Source: a virus. From it: a DNA stretch of 22,574 nt. The stretch lies in IMG/VR virus record IMGVR_UViG_3300048130_000131, positions 1 through 22,574 of that record. One strand, given 5' to 3'. Positions 17,112 through 22,574 of the stretch are shown here, piece after piece. Below the pieces are notes generated by a model. It was given only the letters and a program-made list of their open reading frames with translations. It did no database searches and was not told the origin of the DNA. The translations under genes were made by a program, and so were the position numbers. Within the stretch, counting starts at the first letter, position 1. Every line of letters begins with the position of its first letter.

Positions 17112-17173
17112 GGAGCAATGTGGAGCAATCCGTGGAGCGATTGGGAGCGATCTTAGGAGCGATTGGGAGCGAT
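17112..17173. repeat. Six phased GGAGCRAT octamers
   Basis: On the plus strand GGAGC(A/G)AT starts at 17112, 17122, 17134, 17144, 17156 and 17166. Steps alternate 10, 12, 10, 12, 10 bases, so three 22-bp units of paired sites, all on one face of the helix. The first two have A at the variable position, the last four G. The last two lie inside the end of the integrase gene. This looks like an iteron or operator array for a DNA-binding protein. Confidence 0.85.
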
Positions 17174-18220
17174 CGAGAAATATGCTTTTGCTATCTTCTT
17201 ATCCACCCTGTTGTTCTTGTAGTTTTTAAGGAATGTCTCGGATGACATGTGTCCCATGATGTCCAGGGATGTCTCAAAACCTAAGTGCCAATACGCATAA
17301 CTAGCGAAGGAATGCCTTGCTCCGTTTGCGGGATAGTCAAATCCTTCAACTCCTCCGCCTCCCCTTCTACCATTATTCTTCCAGCCGTATGCCCTTCTTG
17401 AAGCCCGTCTTCTCGCTTGGTTAAAACCTGAGTATGATGGCATAACTAATCCAGTAGTTCTTTTGGGTAACCACTTCCATAAATTTGGAGGAGGTACGAT
17501 CCATCGCTCATATCCTGTTTTAGTGATTTCTGCTTTTAGTCCGATTCTTTCCCCGTACTGAATATCTGAATACTGTAGTAGGCTTAACTCGCCTTCCGGT
17601 CGGATCCCCGTGAATAAAGCAATTGCCATGGCAGGCTTATACTTATCGGGCATTGCCTCCAATAGAGATCTTGCTTCTTCCACTTGTAAAATACCGGGTA
17701 ATTTAAAGAAGACCTTTTTTTGGACCAATTTTAGGCTCTCATTGTCCTTGATGTACCAATCTTTCTCATTTGCACCATATCCTTTTTTCCCACACCATGC
17801 CATGAATGTGCGGACGGATGCCGAGTAACCCTGCTTGGTTTTAAACGACCAATTAGAAGAGTTCACATATTCGTGGTAATCCTTTTCTTTTACTTCACTT
17901 ACGAACCTGCCTTCACCGAACCATTTTAAGAACTTATTAACTCTTTCCTCTGTAGTTAGGTAACCCTTCTGCTTCTTCTTGAATTTATTATAGTTTTCCT
18001 CGTCGTAGGCTTTTAAGTATTCATCCCGTGCTATTCGCAATATGGTCTTATCTCCCGTTGGTTCCTTTTCGGATAATTCACCCAACCAATCGACCACATC
18101 AAAAGAGTTAGCTTCTTTCCATGAATCGAAAAATTTTCTTCTTCTTTTACCTTGGTGTAGAATATTTACTACCCATTTTATCTTTCCTCGAACTTCGTGC
18201 TGTTTGATACTTACCTTCAT
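17153..18220 (-). CDS. int: Tyrosine recombinase integrase
   Basis: 355 aa, normal length. An N-terminal strand-rich arm-binding domain (residues 1-35, HQGKRRRKFF) and a SAM-like core-binding domain (85-145) precede the catalytic domain. Catalytic residues: Arg207 in FTGIRPEGEL, Lys234 in ITKTGYERW, Arg302 in NGARHSFASY, His324 in IMGHMS, and nucleophile Tyr334 in FLKNY. The usual first His of the H-x-x-R box is Asn299, a known variant. The enzyme joins attP to a tRNA-Arg gene. The ATG at 18220 lies two bases from paired TGTTGACAAA sites, so Int may control its own gene. Its last codons (APNRS) are also part of the phased octamer array. Confidence 0.95.
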   Translation of the reverse strand: MKVSIKQHEVRGKIKWVVNILHQGKRRRKFFDSWKEANSFDVVDWLGELSEKEPTGDKTILRIARDEYLKAYDEENYNKFKKKQKGYLTTEERVNKFLKWFGEGRFVSEVKEKDYHEYVNSSNWSFKTKQGYSASVRTFMAWCGKKGYGANEKDWYIKDNESLKLVQKKVFFKLPGILQVEEARSLLEAMPDKYKPAMAIALFTGIRPEGELSLLQYSDIQYGERIGLKAEITKTGYERWIVPPPNLWKWLPKRTTGLVMPSYSGFNQARRRASRRAYGWKNNGRRGGGGVEGFDYPANGARHSFASYAYWHLGFETSLDIMGHMSSETFLKNYKNNRVDKKIAKAYFSIAPNRS

Positions 18221-18221
18221 G

Positions 18222-18265
18222 TGTTGACAAATCTGTTGACAAAAAAACTGCTATTTAGTGTCAAC
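18222..18265. repeat. Putative Int arm-binding sites, int side
   Basis: TGTTGACAAA occurs at 18222-18231 and 18234-18243 (12-bp step). An inverted partial copy, TGTCAAC, is at 18259-18265. The family resemblance to TTGTTGCCAAA on the other side of the tRNA fragment suggests arm-type integrase sites. They lie over the int start region. Confidence 0.65.
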
Positions 18266-18298
18266 GATTGGTAAATAATGAATAATTTTATGTCTACC

Positions 18299-18326
18299 AA
18301 AAAAAAGAGCCTCACTGCTGAGACCC
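18299..18326 (-). terminator. Intrinsic terminator between att core and int
   Basis: On the minus strand GGGTCTCA pairs with TGAGGCTC around a GCAG loop (18326-18307, eight pairs with two G-T) and is followed by eight Ts (18306-18299). Flanking AAA/TTT pairs could lengthen the stem. It lies 33 bases after the tRNA fragment. It would end transcripts from the regulator operon and, after integration, those of the rebuilt tRNA gene. Confidence 0.85.
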
Positions 18327-18358
18327 TTTGTTTAAGCGAGATTGACGCTTTAAATGAA

Positions 18359-18408
18359 TGGCACACCCGGAGGGAGTCGAACCCCCAACCTCCTGGTCCG
18401 TAGCCAAG
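18359..18408 (-). other. attP core: 3' part of a tRNA-Arg(ACG) gene
   Basis: Read on the minus strand: an anticodon stem CTTGG/CCAGG with loop CTACGGA (anticodon ACG), variable AGGTT, T-arm GGGGG-TTCGACT-CCCTC, acceptor half CGGGTGT, discriminator G and encoded CCA. No D-arm or 5' acceptor half is present upstream, so it is not a whole gene. A tRNA 3' end beside an integrase is the classic form of a tRNA-targeting attachment site. After integration it would restore the host tRNA. The exact core boundary is unknown; homology may begin in the anticodon loop. Confidence 0.88.
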
Positions 18409-18438
18409 CTTTAATCGGCTATTTTACAAGGACTCAGG

Positions 18439-18684
18439 CTATTGTTGCCAAATTGTTGCCAAAACACAGGTGCAAACTATTAAAGTACAAACCACAACTG
18501 CGGTGCAGGCTATTGCAACTATCATTTGCTCCTTCCTTTGGGTATCTAGCTTAATGGCAACATCATGAATGTCATTTAATCGGTGTCCATCAATTCGCAC
18601 TTCGCCAATCTCGCCATCCAAATCAGTAGACCATTCTTGGGTGTCATGAAGTATTCTTATATTTTGGGTGGCGGGGTTGCTCAT
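18439..18684 (-). CDS. Small single-pass membrane protein
   Basis: 81 aa. A soluble region (EVRIDGHRLNDIHDVAIKLD) is followed by one membrane helix at about 54-77 (MIVAIACTAVVVCTLIVCTC) and a short end, IWQQ. The purine run AAAGGAAA lies about a dozen bases before the ATG. It follows the ribbon-helix-helix gene by 28 bases, probably in one transcript. The final codons overlap the TTGTTGCCAAA repeats. It might be a lysogenic-conversion or superinfection-type protein; no family is recognised. Confidence 0.55.
   Translation of the reverse strand: MSNPATQNIRILHDTQEWSTDLDGEIGEVRIDGHRLNDIHDVAIKLDTQRKEQMIVAIACTAVVVCTLIVCTCVLATIWQQ
18442..18463. repeat. Putative Int arm-binding sites, distal side
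   Basis: TTGTTGCCAAA is repeated exactly in tandem at 18442-18452 and 18453-18463. It differs from the int-side TGTTGACAAA by one base in the shared ten. Two on each side of the tRNA fragment is the expected layout for arm sites of an integrase. Confidence 0.65.
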
Positions 18685-18712
18685 CTATTGTTTGTTTCCT
18701 TTCCTGTGTTTG

Positions 18713-18934
18713 TTATTTGTTTTTTTCGCTCCCAAGACCAAATGCGAATTTGTCTATCTTTAAAGGTTTAAAGTCTTTCACGCCTTCACCTTTAACAGAT
18801 AAAATATAGAACTCTATTGCGTCCTTAACGAATGCTGCTGTTGATTTTTGGGTGTAACTTAGTAATCCCTGCATGTCATTATAAACATCTTTAGGGATTC
18901 TGCAGTTAATGGCTTGTAGGGTCTCAGTAGTCAT
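18713..18934 (-). CDS. Ribbon-helix-helix regulator (putative)
   Basis: 73 aa from the ATG at 18934, chosen because AAGGA sits seven bases upstream; a longer frame to 19012 would run through the promoter. The core QAINCRIPKDVYNDMQGLLS followed by TAAFVKDAIEFYIL has the strand-helix-helix pattern of Arc/CopG-type repressors, which bind DNA as dimers. The remainder is basic and polar. It faces the rightward early genes across a region with direct repeats, so it is the best candidate in the window for a lysogeny or early-gene repressor. The fold is inferred from pattern only. Confidence 0.68.
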   Translation of the reverse strand: MTTETLQAINCRIPKDVYNDMQGLLSYTQKSTAAFVKDAIEFYILSVKGEGVKDFKPLKIDKFAFGLGSEKNK

Positions 18935-18980
18935 ATAGTTCCTTTCTTGGGAGATTTTTGGGCAATTTAAAGAATCTGCA

Positions 18981-19009
18981 TTTAAAAATGTAAAATAATT
19001 TTCTGTCAA
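18981..19009 (-). promoter_or_regulatory. Sigma70-like promoter for RHH gene
   Basis: On the minus strand TTGACA (19009-19004) is followed after 17 bases by TTTAAA (18986-18981). The -35 is perfect and the -10 matches four of six. It lies about 50 bases before the RHH start at 18934. Confidence 0.55.
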
Positions 19010-19056
19010 CACTTTACTTCACTATTTCTCACTTCTATTCATATATTTGCATTATT

Positions 19057-19086
19057 TTGATAATTTTCATGCGTATGCATTATTTT
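19057..19086 (+). promoter_or_regulatory. Possible early rightward promoter with direct repeats
   Basis: TTGATA (19057-19062) and TATTTT (19081-19086) are 18 bases apart, 40 bases before the first early gene. The 11-bp repeat TGCATTATTTT occurs at 19048-19058 and 19076-19086, covering the edges of both elements. The repeats look like operator sites. The whole gap 18935-19125 is AT-rich and holds no gene. Confidence 0.45.
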
Positions 19087-19125
19087 ATCTTGCCATAGAA
19101 ATATAAGTTCTTAGAAACATCCTCA

Positions 19126-19359
19126 ATGGATGAGAAAAACAAAGAATCATACTTAATGAAAGGGTCTGAAGTTATCACTTTTCTAGGCTTAAAAGCCACG
19201 GCGGGGTACAGATACCTTCAACATCTTGAGAAGCATCAGATCATTCGACCAATCAAACTTCCCGGTCTTAAAACACCAAGGTGGAAGAAAGAGGAAATCG
19301 TGGAACTAGCGAACACTCGCGACTCGGTCGAATGCCCTGAATTTGTAGTAAATCAATAA
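19126..19359 (+). CDS. Excisionase-like winged-helix protein
   Basis: 77 aa. The sequence KGSEVITFLGLKATAGYRYL, then HQIIRPIKLPGLKTPRWKKE has the MerR/excisionase winged-helix order: a recognition helix, a turn, then the Trp-Lys-Lys wing, ending EEIVELAN. It is small like phage Xis or AlpA proteins and is the first gene of the rightward arm, near the attachment site. It may help Int cut out the prophage or control early genes. No good ribosome site precedes the ATG, so a leaderless or weakly initiated message is possible. Either role is inferred. Confidence 0.65.
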   Translation: MDEKNKESYLMKGSEVITFLGLKATAGYRYLQHLEKHQIIRPIKLPGLKTPRWKKEEIVELANTRDSVECPEFVVNQ

Positions 19360-19369
19360 ACTGAAGATT

Positions 19370-20140
19370 ATGGAACAATTACCAAACTTAGGCGGGTTTG
19401 CTGACCCCCAAAATGTTAGCAAAAAAGGAACCGGCAAATTTACTGCCGACTATATTAACTGGTCTCGGACTCTTCATGACATCCGACAAGAAGCACCGGG
19501 ATGGATGCCCGAGATGCAACAAGACATTGACGGGAATGAGATTCACAAAGCACCCGATGGCTCATGTTACTTAGTTATTAGATTCACCCATATTGATGGG
19601 ACGATGACTGCGGGGATTCCCCATGCGATTATGGATCACAAGATGCAACCATTAGCAGGAGACAGGATCGGAGCCCGCGATGTAGCAGATTCATTTGTTC
19701 GAGGAGCTTGTAAGGCGGCGGCAGGTCTGTTCGGCTACGCTTGGCAGTTATGGTCTAAGGATGACCCCTTAGAGCGTACTACAGAAGAAGATGAGGAGGT
19801 TGAGAAACTTCGGGACATTATGAGCCAACCTACTCAGCATGTGACTGAACGGATCCCCAAGGATCAGGAAATAGTTCCTGACGAGGATTTGGTTGACCCG
19901 CCTGCACCCGATAATGATCCCGATTGGCTTTATGATAAGGTCGTTTGGCTAGGTAAGCAAAAGTATCACAAGGAGATGCTCGGTGACATCGCAAAGAAGG
20001 ACTTGAACTATCTTAAAGGAGTTTTGAAAAATTCTTATGAGGTTCTTGCAGAATCAAACCCCGATCTTCTGAAGGCAGTTGAGAAGGTAGTAAGTAAATA
20101 CTCCGAGAACGGTGAACAGGATTTTAGGAAAGCGCAATAA
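19370..20140 (+). CDS. Single-strand annealing protein, Sak3/DUF1071-like
   Basis: 256 aa. Residues 25-130 fit the Sak3 (DUF1071) group of Rad52-like phage annealing proteins: KFTADYINWSRTLHDIRQE, a strand pair with YLVIRFTHIDG, then GIPHAIMDHKMQ and IGARDVADSFVRGACKAAAG ending in LFGYAWQLW. In that family the last segment reads N-S-x-x-R-x-x-x-K-A-x-A-x-x-GLG-x-x-L. The C-terminal 125 residues are acidic and less conserved, ending in a helix. It would pair complementary strands during phage recombination with the nuclease encoded two genes on. Position 11 bases after the Xis-like gene supports one operon. Confidence 0.72.
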   Translation: MEQLPNLGGFADPQNVSKKGTGKFTADYINWSRTLHDIRQEAPGWMPEMQQDIDGNEIHKAPDGSCYLVIRFTHIDGTMTAGIPHAIMDHKMQPLAGDRIGARDVADSFVRGACKAAAGLFGYAWQLWSKDDPLERTTEEDEEVEKLRDIMSQPTQHVTERIPKDQEIVPDEDLVDPPAPDNDPDWLYDKVVWLGKQKYHKEMLGDIAKKDLNYLKGVLKNSYEVLAESNPDLLKAVEKVVSKYSENGEQDFRKAQ

Positions 20141-20324
20141 GGCTCATCGGAGTTTCAAGCAGTTGAAAAAGTTCGATGCGTTTTACGAGGACGGATTTGG
20201 CAAGATGAAGAAAGCTATGGTCTTTGAGTGTTTCGATCAAGATGAGGCACAAGAGAAGGCAATCCGTTTCGCAACCTTAATTAAATGTAAATTCTCCCAT
20301 GTGATTCGTAGCAATGAGAAGTGA
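20112..20324 (+). CDS. Small basic protein of unknown function
   Basis: 70 aa from a GTG at 20112 that overlaps the annealing gene by 29 bases. It is basic at the N-terminus (ILGKRNKAHRSFKQLKKFDA) with a later helical part (DEAQEKAIRFATLIKC). The frame continues into the start of the nuclease gene (11-base overlap). I recognise no family. The overlap on both sides and the absence of another frame in the gap favour a real gene. Confidence 0.5.
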   Translation: MNRILGKRNKAHRSFKQLKKFDAFYEDGFGKMKKAMVFECFDQDEAQEKAIRFATLIKCKFSHVIRSNEK

Positions 20325-21018
20325 AGAAATAGATTCGAAATTATCGGCATCCAAGATGGAAGCTGCAAGTCTCTGTCCTGCTTACTTTCAAGCAAATCGC
20401 CAATTCATGTGGAAAGCAGACCGCGACTCTGCGAACGAAGGAACAATTCGTCATGAAAACGAGGAAAACCAAGTACCATTGGAGGACATCGAAGATGATG
20501 AAAGAAGACTTTGTGCGTATCGTTGCAGGATTGCAATGGAGGAATGCAGGGAGAAAGTTTTTGGTAGCAAGCTCGGCAAAGGGTTGGTCGAGCGAGAGTT
20601 ACGGCTATGGGTTGATGAGTCGTGGAGTGGTCAGTTGGATTATGTGGAGCATCTTGGGGTAGATGTTTTCATTGCAGACTATAAGACCCTCCACGGCTCA
20701 CATACCCCTGCTCCAAACAATGTTCAGTTACTAGCTCAAGCCTGTCTTTACTGGTACAACAATCAGGAGGTAGAGAATTTCTACTGTGCGTTGATCGAGC
20801 CTTTTAACGAAGTAACATACACAACCGTTTTATATACAAGTGATATTCTGAAGGAGAAAATAAATTGGCTCAATGAGGTTGTAGCAAAAAGCTACACCGA
20901 GAATCCCGAAAGAATATTTGGCCCCAAACAATGCAAGTGGTGTTCAGCGATGTGGGCATGTCCCGAAGCAAAGTCACACTTATTATCGTGTTTACAAAAA
21001 ATGAAGGAGGAAGAATGA
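20314..21018 (+). CDS. PD-(D/E)XK nuclease, DUF2800-type N-terminal part
   Basis: 234 aa with the RecB/Cas4-like nuclease fold. GTIRHE at 43-48 supplies the metal-binding His47; SGQLDYV gives Asp109; ADYKT gives Asp122 and Lys124; NVQLLAQACLY gives Gln138. Four Cys (21, 207, 210 and 216, the last three in CKWCSAMWACPE) match the iron-sulfur cluster of AddB and Cas4 nucleases. All catalytic residues are present. It likely acts on double- or single-strand ends to make tails for the annealing protein. Length is short for DUF2800 (about 370); the missing C-terminal part appears in the next gene. A second ATG at residue 15 is possible but the first is coupled to the preceding gene. Confidence 0.85.
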   Translation: MRSEEIDSKLSASKMEAASLCPAYFQANRQFMWKADRDSANEGTIRHENEENQVPLEDIEDDERRLCAYRCRIAMEECREKVFGSKLGKGLVERELRLWVDESWSGQLDYVEHLGVDVFIADYKTLHGSHTPAPNNVQLLAQACLYWYNNQEVENFYCALIEPFNEVTYTTVLYTSDILKEKINWLNEVVAKSYTENPERIFGPKQCKWCSAMWACPEAKSHLLSCLQKMKEEE

Positions 21019-21407
21019 CAAGAAGATGGGAAGATAGTACCGAGGATATAGCTGAAATGATGACCATAGCTCCACTGATGGAGCAGTTCGTCAAGCAAGT
21101 AAAAGCCTTGGTTAGAGAGAAACTAATGGAGGATGGAACAAGCATTCCAGGATTCAAGCTTCGCAAGGGTGGGAATATAACTACCTATGAAGCATTTGAA
21201 GTGGCGGAGATTCTGATGAGTACAAATGTGCTTACATGGAATGACTTCCTGAAGGGATGCAGATATGTCGATGGGGCTATGGCAAAGCAATGGGCAGATA
21301 AGCGTGGGATCTCCGTGGCGAAAGCTAGGGCAGACTTAAAGGACAGGCTCAAGGATGTCATGAAGACCAAGCCTAAAGCATCATCAATCATTAAAGACAA
21401 TGGGTAA
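21015..21407 (+). CDS. DUF2800-type C-terminal domain as separate gene
   Basis: 130 aa from the ATG at 21015, which overlaps the nuclease stop (ATGA) and has AAGGAGG close before it; a longer open frame starting at 20931 has no such site. The sequence (VKQVKALVREKLMEDGTSIP, then GFKLRKGG, then a helical end with KTKPKASSIIK) follows the pattern of the DUF2800 C-terminal region (a long helix, a PG-x-K-L turn, then helices ending in a K-P-K linker). With the nuclease it totals 364 aa, the usual full-length size. It may bind DNA or partner proteins. The link is by pattern, not alignment. Confidence 0.6.
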   Translation: MTRRWEDSTEDIAEMMTIAPLMEQFVKQVKALVREKLMEDGTSIPGFKLRKGGNITTYEAFEVAEILMSTNVLTWNDFLKGCRYVDGAMAKQWADKRGISVAKARADLKDRLKDVMKTKPKASSIIKDNG

Positions 21408-21735
21408 TGGAATCGGGAGAAATAATAACCCTCAGGATAGCGAAGCGAACCCCTTCCTTAAATACCCTTCTTCGAATGAACGAGTGGGAGAGGTTAAGGG
21501 AGAAACGAGATATGAACATGGAGACTCTCCTCGCCATCGAGTCCGCATTGTTAGCAAACGCGTCAGACTTTGCGACCCGGATAATTTGGTTGGGGGAGTC
21601 AAGCATCTCGTTGATGCGCTCAGGATTGCGGGAATTATACCAGAAGACGATCCAAAAGCGATCACCCTCGAGGTCAGTCAGGAAAAAGTCTCCTCGTACA
21701 AAAACGAAGAAACGTGGGTGGAGGTCTCAAGATGA
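21407..21735 (+). pseudogene. rusA: RusA-type Holliday junction resolvase, frameshifted
   Basis: The N-terminal part lies in one frame from ATG 21407 (coupled to the previous stop, TAATG): MESGEIITLRIAKRTPSLNT is a typical RusA opening. The catalytic part is in another frame up to TGA 21735: LCDPDNLVGGVKHLVDALRI then GIIPEDD has the D-x-DN, K and DD residues of RusA. The two frames are joined only by a shift between about 21500 and 21550, equal to a loss of one base (or gain of two). The stop of the second frame overlaps the next start (ATGA), so both ends keep operon coupling. Causes: mutation, sequencing error or programmed shifting; no classical slippery heptamer is seen. The intact enzyme would resolve recombination junctions. 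Confidence 0.75.
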
Positions 21736-22292
21736 GCGATAACGACGATTTAAAGGTCGCTGTACGCTTCAAAGGCAATCTTCGCGGGTTGCTAGAATGG
21801 TATTGCGATCAAGTGGATATGGCTCCGTCTGCGGTAATAAAATCATTGGTAGCCGATAAATTATCAAAATTCATAGGTAGTCCTGTAGTATCACCACAGG
21901 TCTACTTAGACTTAGATTCAGAAAATACCCAAGTATCACCACAGGTCTACCTGCCTCGTACGCATGCGGGGGATACTAAGAATTTATCGTTAGATAAATC
22001 TAACTCTGTCGAAGTCGACAAGCATGAGCAATTCTTCAAATCGTTTCTCGGGCATTCGGACTTTGTAAAGTTCCCCGAACGAATCTCCAAGGCAATCAAA
22101 GACCAATGGAATGAAATTCTTGATTCGAAGATGAGCGGAAAAGAAATGGCGCAAGCCTACGATCAATATGTCAAGCAATCCAAAAGAGATGGAGACAAGT
22201 TCAGTCACCCAAACTCATGGATCGCAGGGCATGGATGGAAAAACACTCAAACAAAGGAATCAAATGAACCAACAGGTAATTATGACTTCTGA
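21732..22292 (+). CDS. Putative replication initiator or helicase loader
   Basis: 186 aa from the ATG at 21732, which overlaps the preceding stop (ATGA). The first 45 residues (LKVAVRFKGNLRGLLEWYCD, then VIKSLVADKLSKF) look like a ribbon-helix-helix dimer. A linker of about 50 residues has VSPQVYL twice. The C-terminal helical part (FVKFPERISKAIKDQWNEIL, then WIAGHGW) is unfamiliar. It directly precedes the DnaB-like gene, the position of initiators such as lambda O, and the linker DNA contains repeats. No family is recognised, so initiator is a contextual inference. No ATPase motif is visible. Confidence 0.55.
   Translation: MSDNDDLKVAVRFKGNLRGLLEWYCDQVDMAPSAVIKSLVADKLSKFIGSPVVSPQVYLDLDSENTQVSPQVYLPRTHAGDTKNLSLDKSNSVEVDKHEQFFKSFLGHSDFVKFPERISKAIKDQWNEILDSKMSGKEMAQAYDQYVKQSKRDGDKFSHPNSWIAGHGWKNTQTKESNEPTGNYDF
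21887..22019. repeat. Origin-like repeats and dyads inside a gene
   Basis: AGTATCACCACAGGTCTAC (19 bp) is exact at 21887-21905 and 21932-21950. Overlapping dyads follow: ATTTATC/GATAAAT at 21982-21999, GTTAGAT-AA-ATCTAAC at 21989-22004, and the palindromic GTCGAC at the end of 22008-22019. The mix of direct repeats and AT-rich dyads in the linker of a replication gene is like the intragenic origin of lambdoid phages. Confidence 0.55.
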
Positions 22293-22574
22293 GCAATTCG
22301 ACTCAGAACGAGGACTCATTTCTTGCATCAGGGATGAAGATGATGAGATGTACAAAATATTCGCCTACGCAATCGAGCAAGGCATAACCGCGGAACACTT
22401 CCAAGAACCCGCTTGTAGGGAATATTGGATAGCAACGGTACTAGCCGAGAAAGAAGGAGACTTCGGAATGATCGGGACGCACCAAAGATTGTCCAAAGAG
22501 TTCTACAATGAATATCCACACTTTGTGGAGCAAGTTCTCCCTGCTCACGAGATGGTAACATTTGCGAAGGGGAA
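22264..22574 (+). CDS. DnaB-type replicative helicase, N-terminal part
   Basis: The frame is open to the window edge, 103 full codons and more. The ATG at 22264 is preferred because AAGGA sits six bases upstream; an ATG at 22282 is also possible. It overlaps the previous gene by 29 bases. The visible part (SERGLISCIRDEDDEMYKIF, then GITAEHFQEPACREYW) matches the N-terminal helical domain of DnaB helicases (E-x-x-x-LG, then a D-F-x-x-x-x-R-x-x-F/W turn). The ATPase domain lies beyond the window, so the call stays provisional. Together with the preceding genes it forms a replication module. Confidence 0.7.
   Translation, partial: MNQQVIMTSEQFDSERGLISCIRDEDDEMYKIFAYAIEQGITAEHFQEPACREYWIATVLAEKEGDFGMIGTHQRLSKEFYNEYPHFVEQVLPAHEMVTFAKG

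Noticed and set aside
18359-18480. Complete tRNA-Arg gene
   Set aside because: The anticodon arm, T-arm and acceptor 3' half are present, but no D-arm or matching 5' acceptor half is found upstream.
18354-18554. Plus-strand open frame beginning MNGTPGGSRTPNLLVRSQ
   Set aside because: It is the reverse reading of the tRNA fragment; this peptide is a frequent false prediction over tRNA genes.
18935-19012. Longer N-terminus for the ribbon-helix-helix gene
   Set aside because: It would cross the likely promoter, and the ATG at 18934 has a well-placed AAGGA.
20931-21014. Upstream extension of the DUF2800 C-terminal gene
   Set aside because: It would overlap the Cys cluster of the nuclease in another frame; the ATG at 21015 has a strong ribosome site and ATGA coupling.
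21400-21500. Independent gene starting at ATG 21400
   Set aside because: Its first part has no RusA similarity and is low-complexity in style, while the other frame carries the RusA N-terminus; only the later part is real coding sequence.
1-22574. Anti-defence system, toxin-antitoxin pair or retron
   Set aside because: No reverse transcriptase, toxin motif or defence domain was seen; the RHH protein has no adjacent RelE- or MazF-like partner.

Overview
The window is a contiguous piece of a temperate tailed-phage genome, most likely short-tailed (podovirus-like). The virion genes run leftward: packaging, portal, scaffold, capsid, adaptor and fibres. No tail sheath, tail tube or tape-measure gene lies between capsid and fibres, although the window stops before the tail module ends. 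A rightward early module holds recombination and replication genes. A tyrosine integrase and an attachment site sit between the two arms. Phage genes lie on both sides of the attachment site, so this looks like attP in an excised, circular or circularly permuted genome rather than a prophage edge. The host cannot be named from the sequence. The integrase has Asn in place of the usual first His of the H-x-x-R box, a form I associate with integrases of Verrucomicrobiota and relatives. That makes such a host a weak guess.

Left arm, minus strand, read from 17015 down to 1: two small unknown genes, a TerS-like protein, the large terminase, two small genes, portal, scaffold, capsid, then a hairpin with a T-run. 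Next is an unbroken string of nine tightly overlapping genes: an acidic protein, a newly found 51-aa holin-like protein, two or three virion or fibre proteins, a lectin-like protein, a membrane protein, a head-tail adaptor candidate, a 1225-aa tail fibre with ten 44-aa repeats, and the start of another virion protein. A 16-bp dyad is shared by the leaders of the packaging operon and the capsid gene.

Centre, 17016-19125: a helically phased array of six GGAGCRAT octamers, the integrase, paired TGTTG(A/C)CAAA sites on both sides of a 50-nt tRNA-Arg(ACG) 3' fragment, an intrinsic terminator, a small membrane protein, a ribbon-helix-helix regulator and a divergent promoter region with direct repeats.

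Right arm, plus strand, 19126-22574: an excisionase-like DNA-binding protein, a Sak3/DUF1071-like annealing protein, a small unknown, a DUF2800-type PD-(D/E)XK nuclease split over two genes, a RusA resolvase broken by a frameshift, a putative replication protein with origin-like repeats inside it, and the beginning of a DnaB-type helicase. Together these form a complete strand-annealing recombination and replication set.
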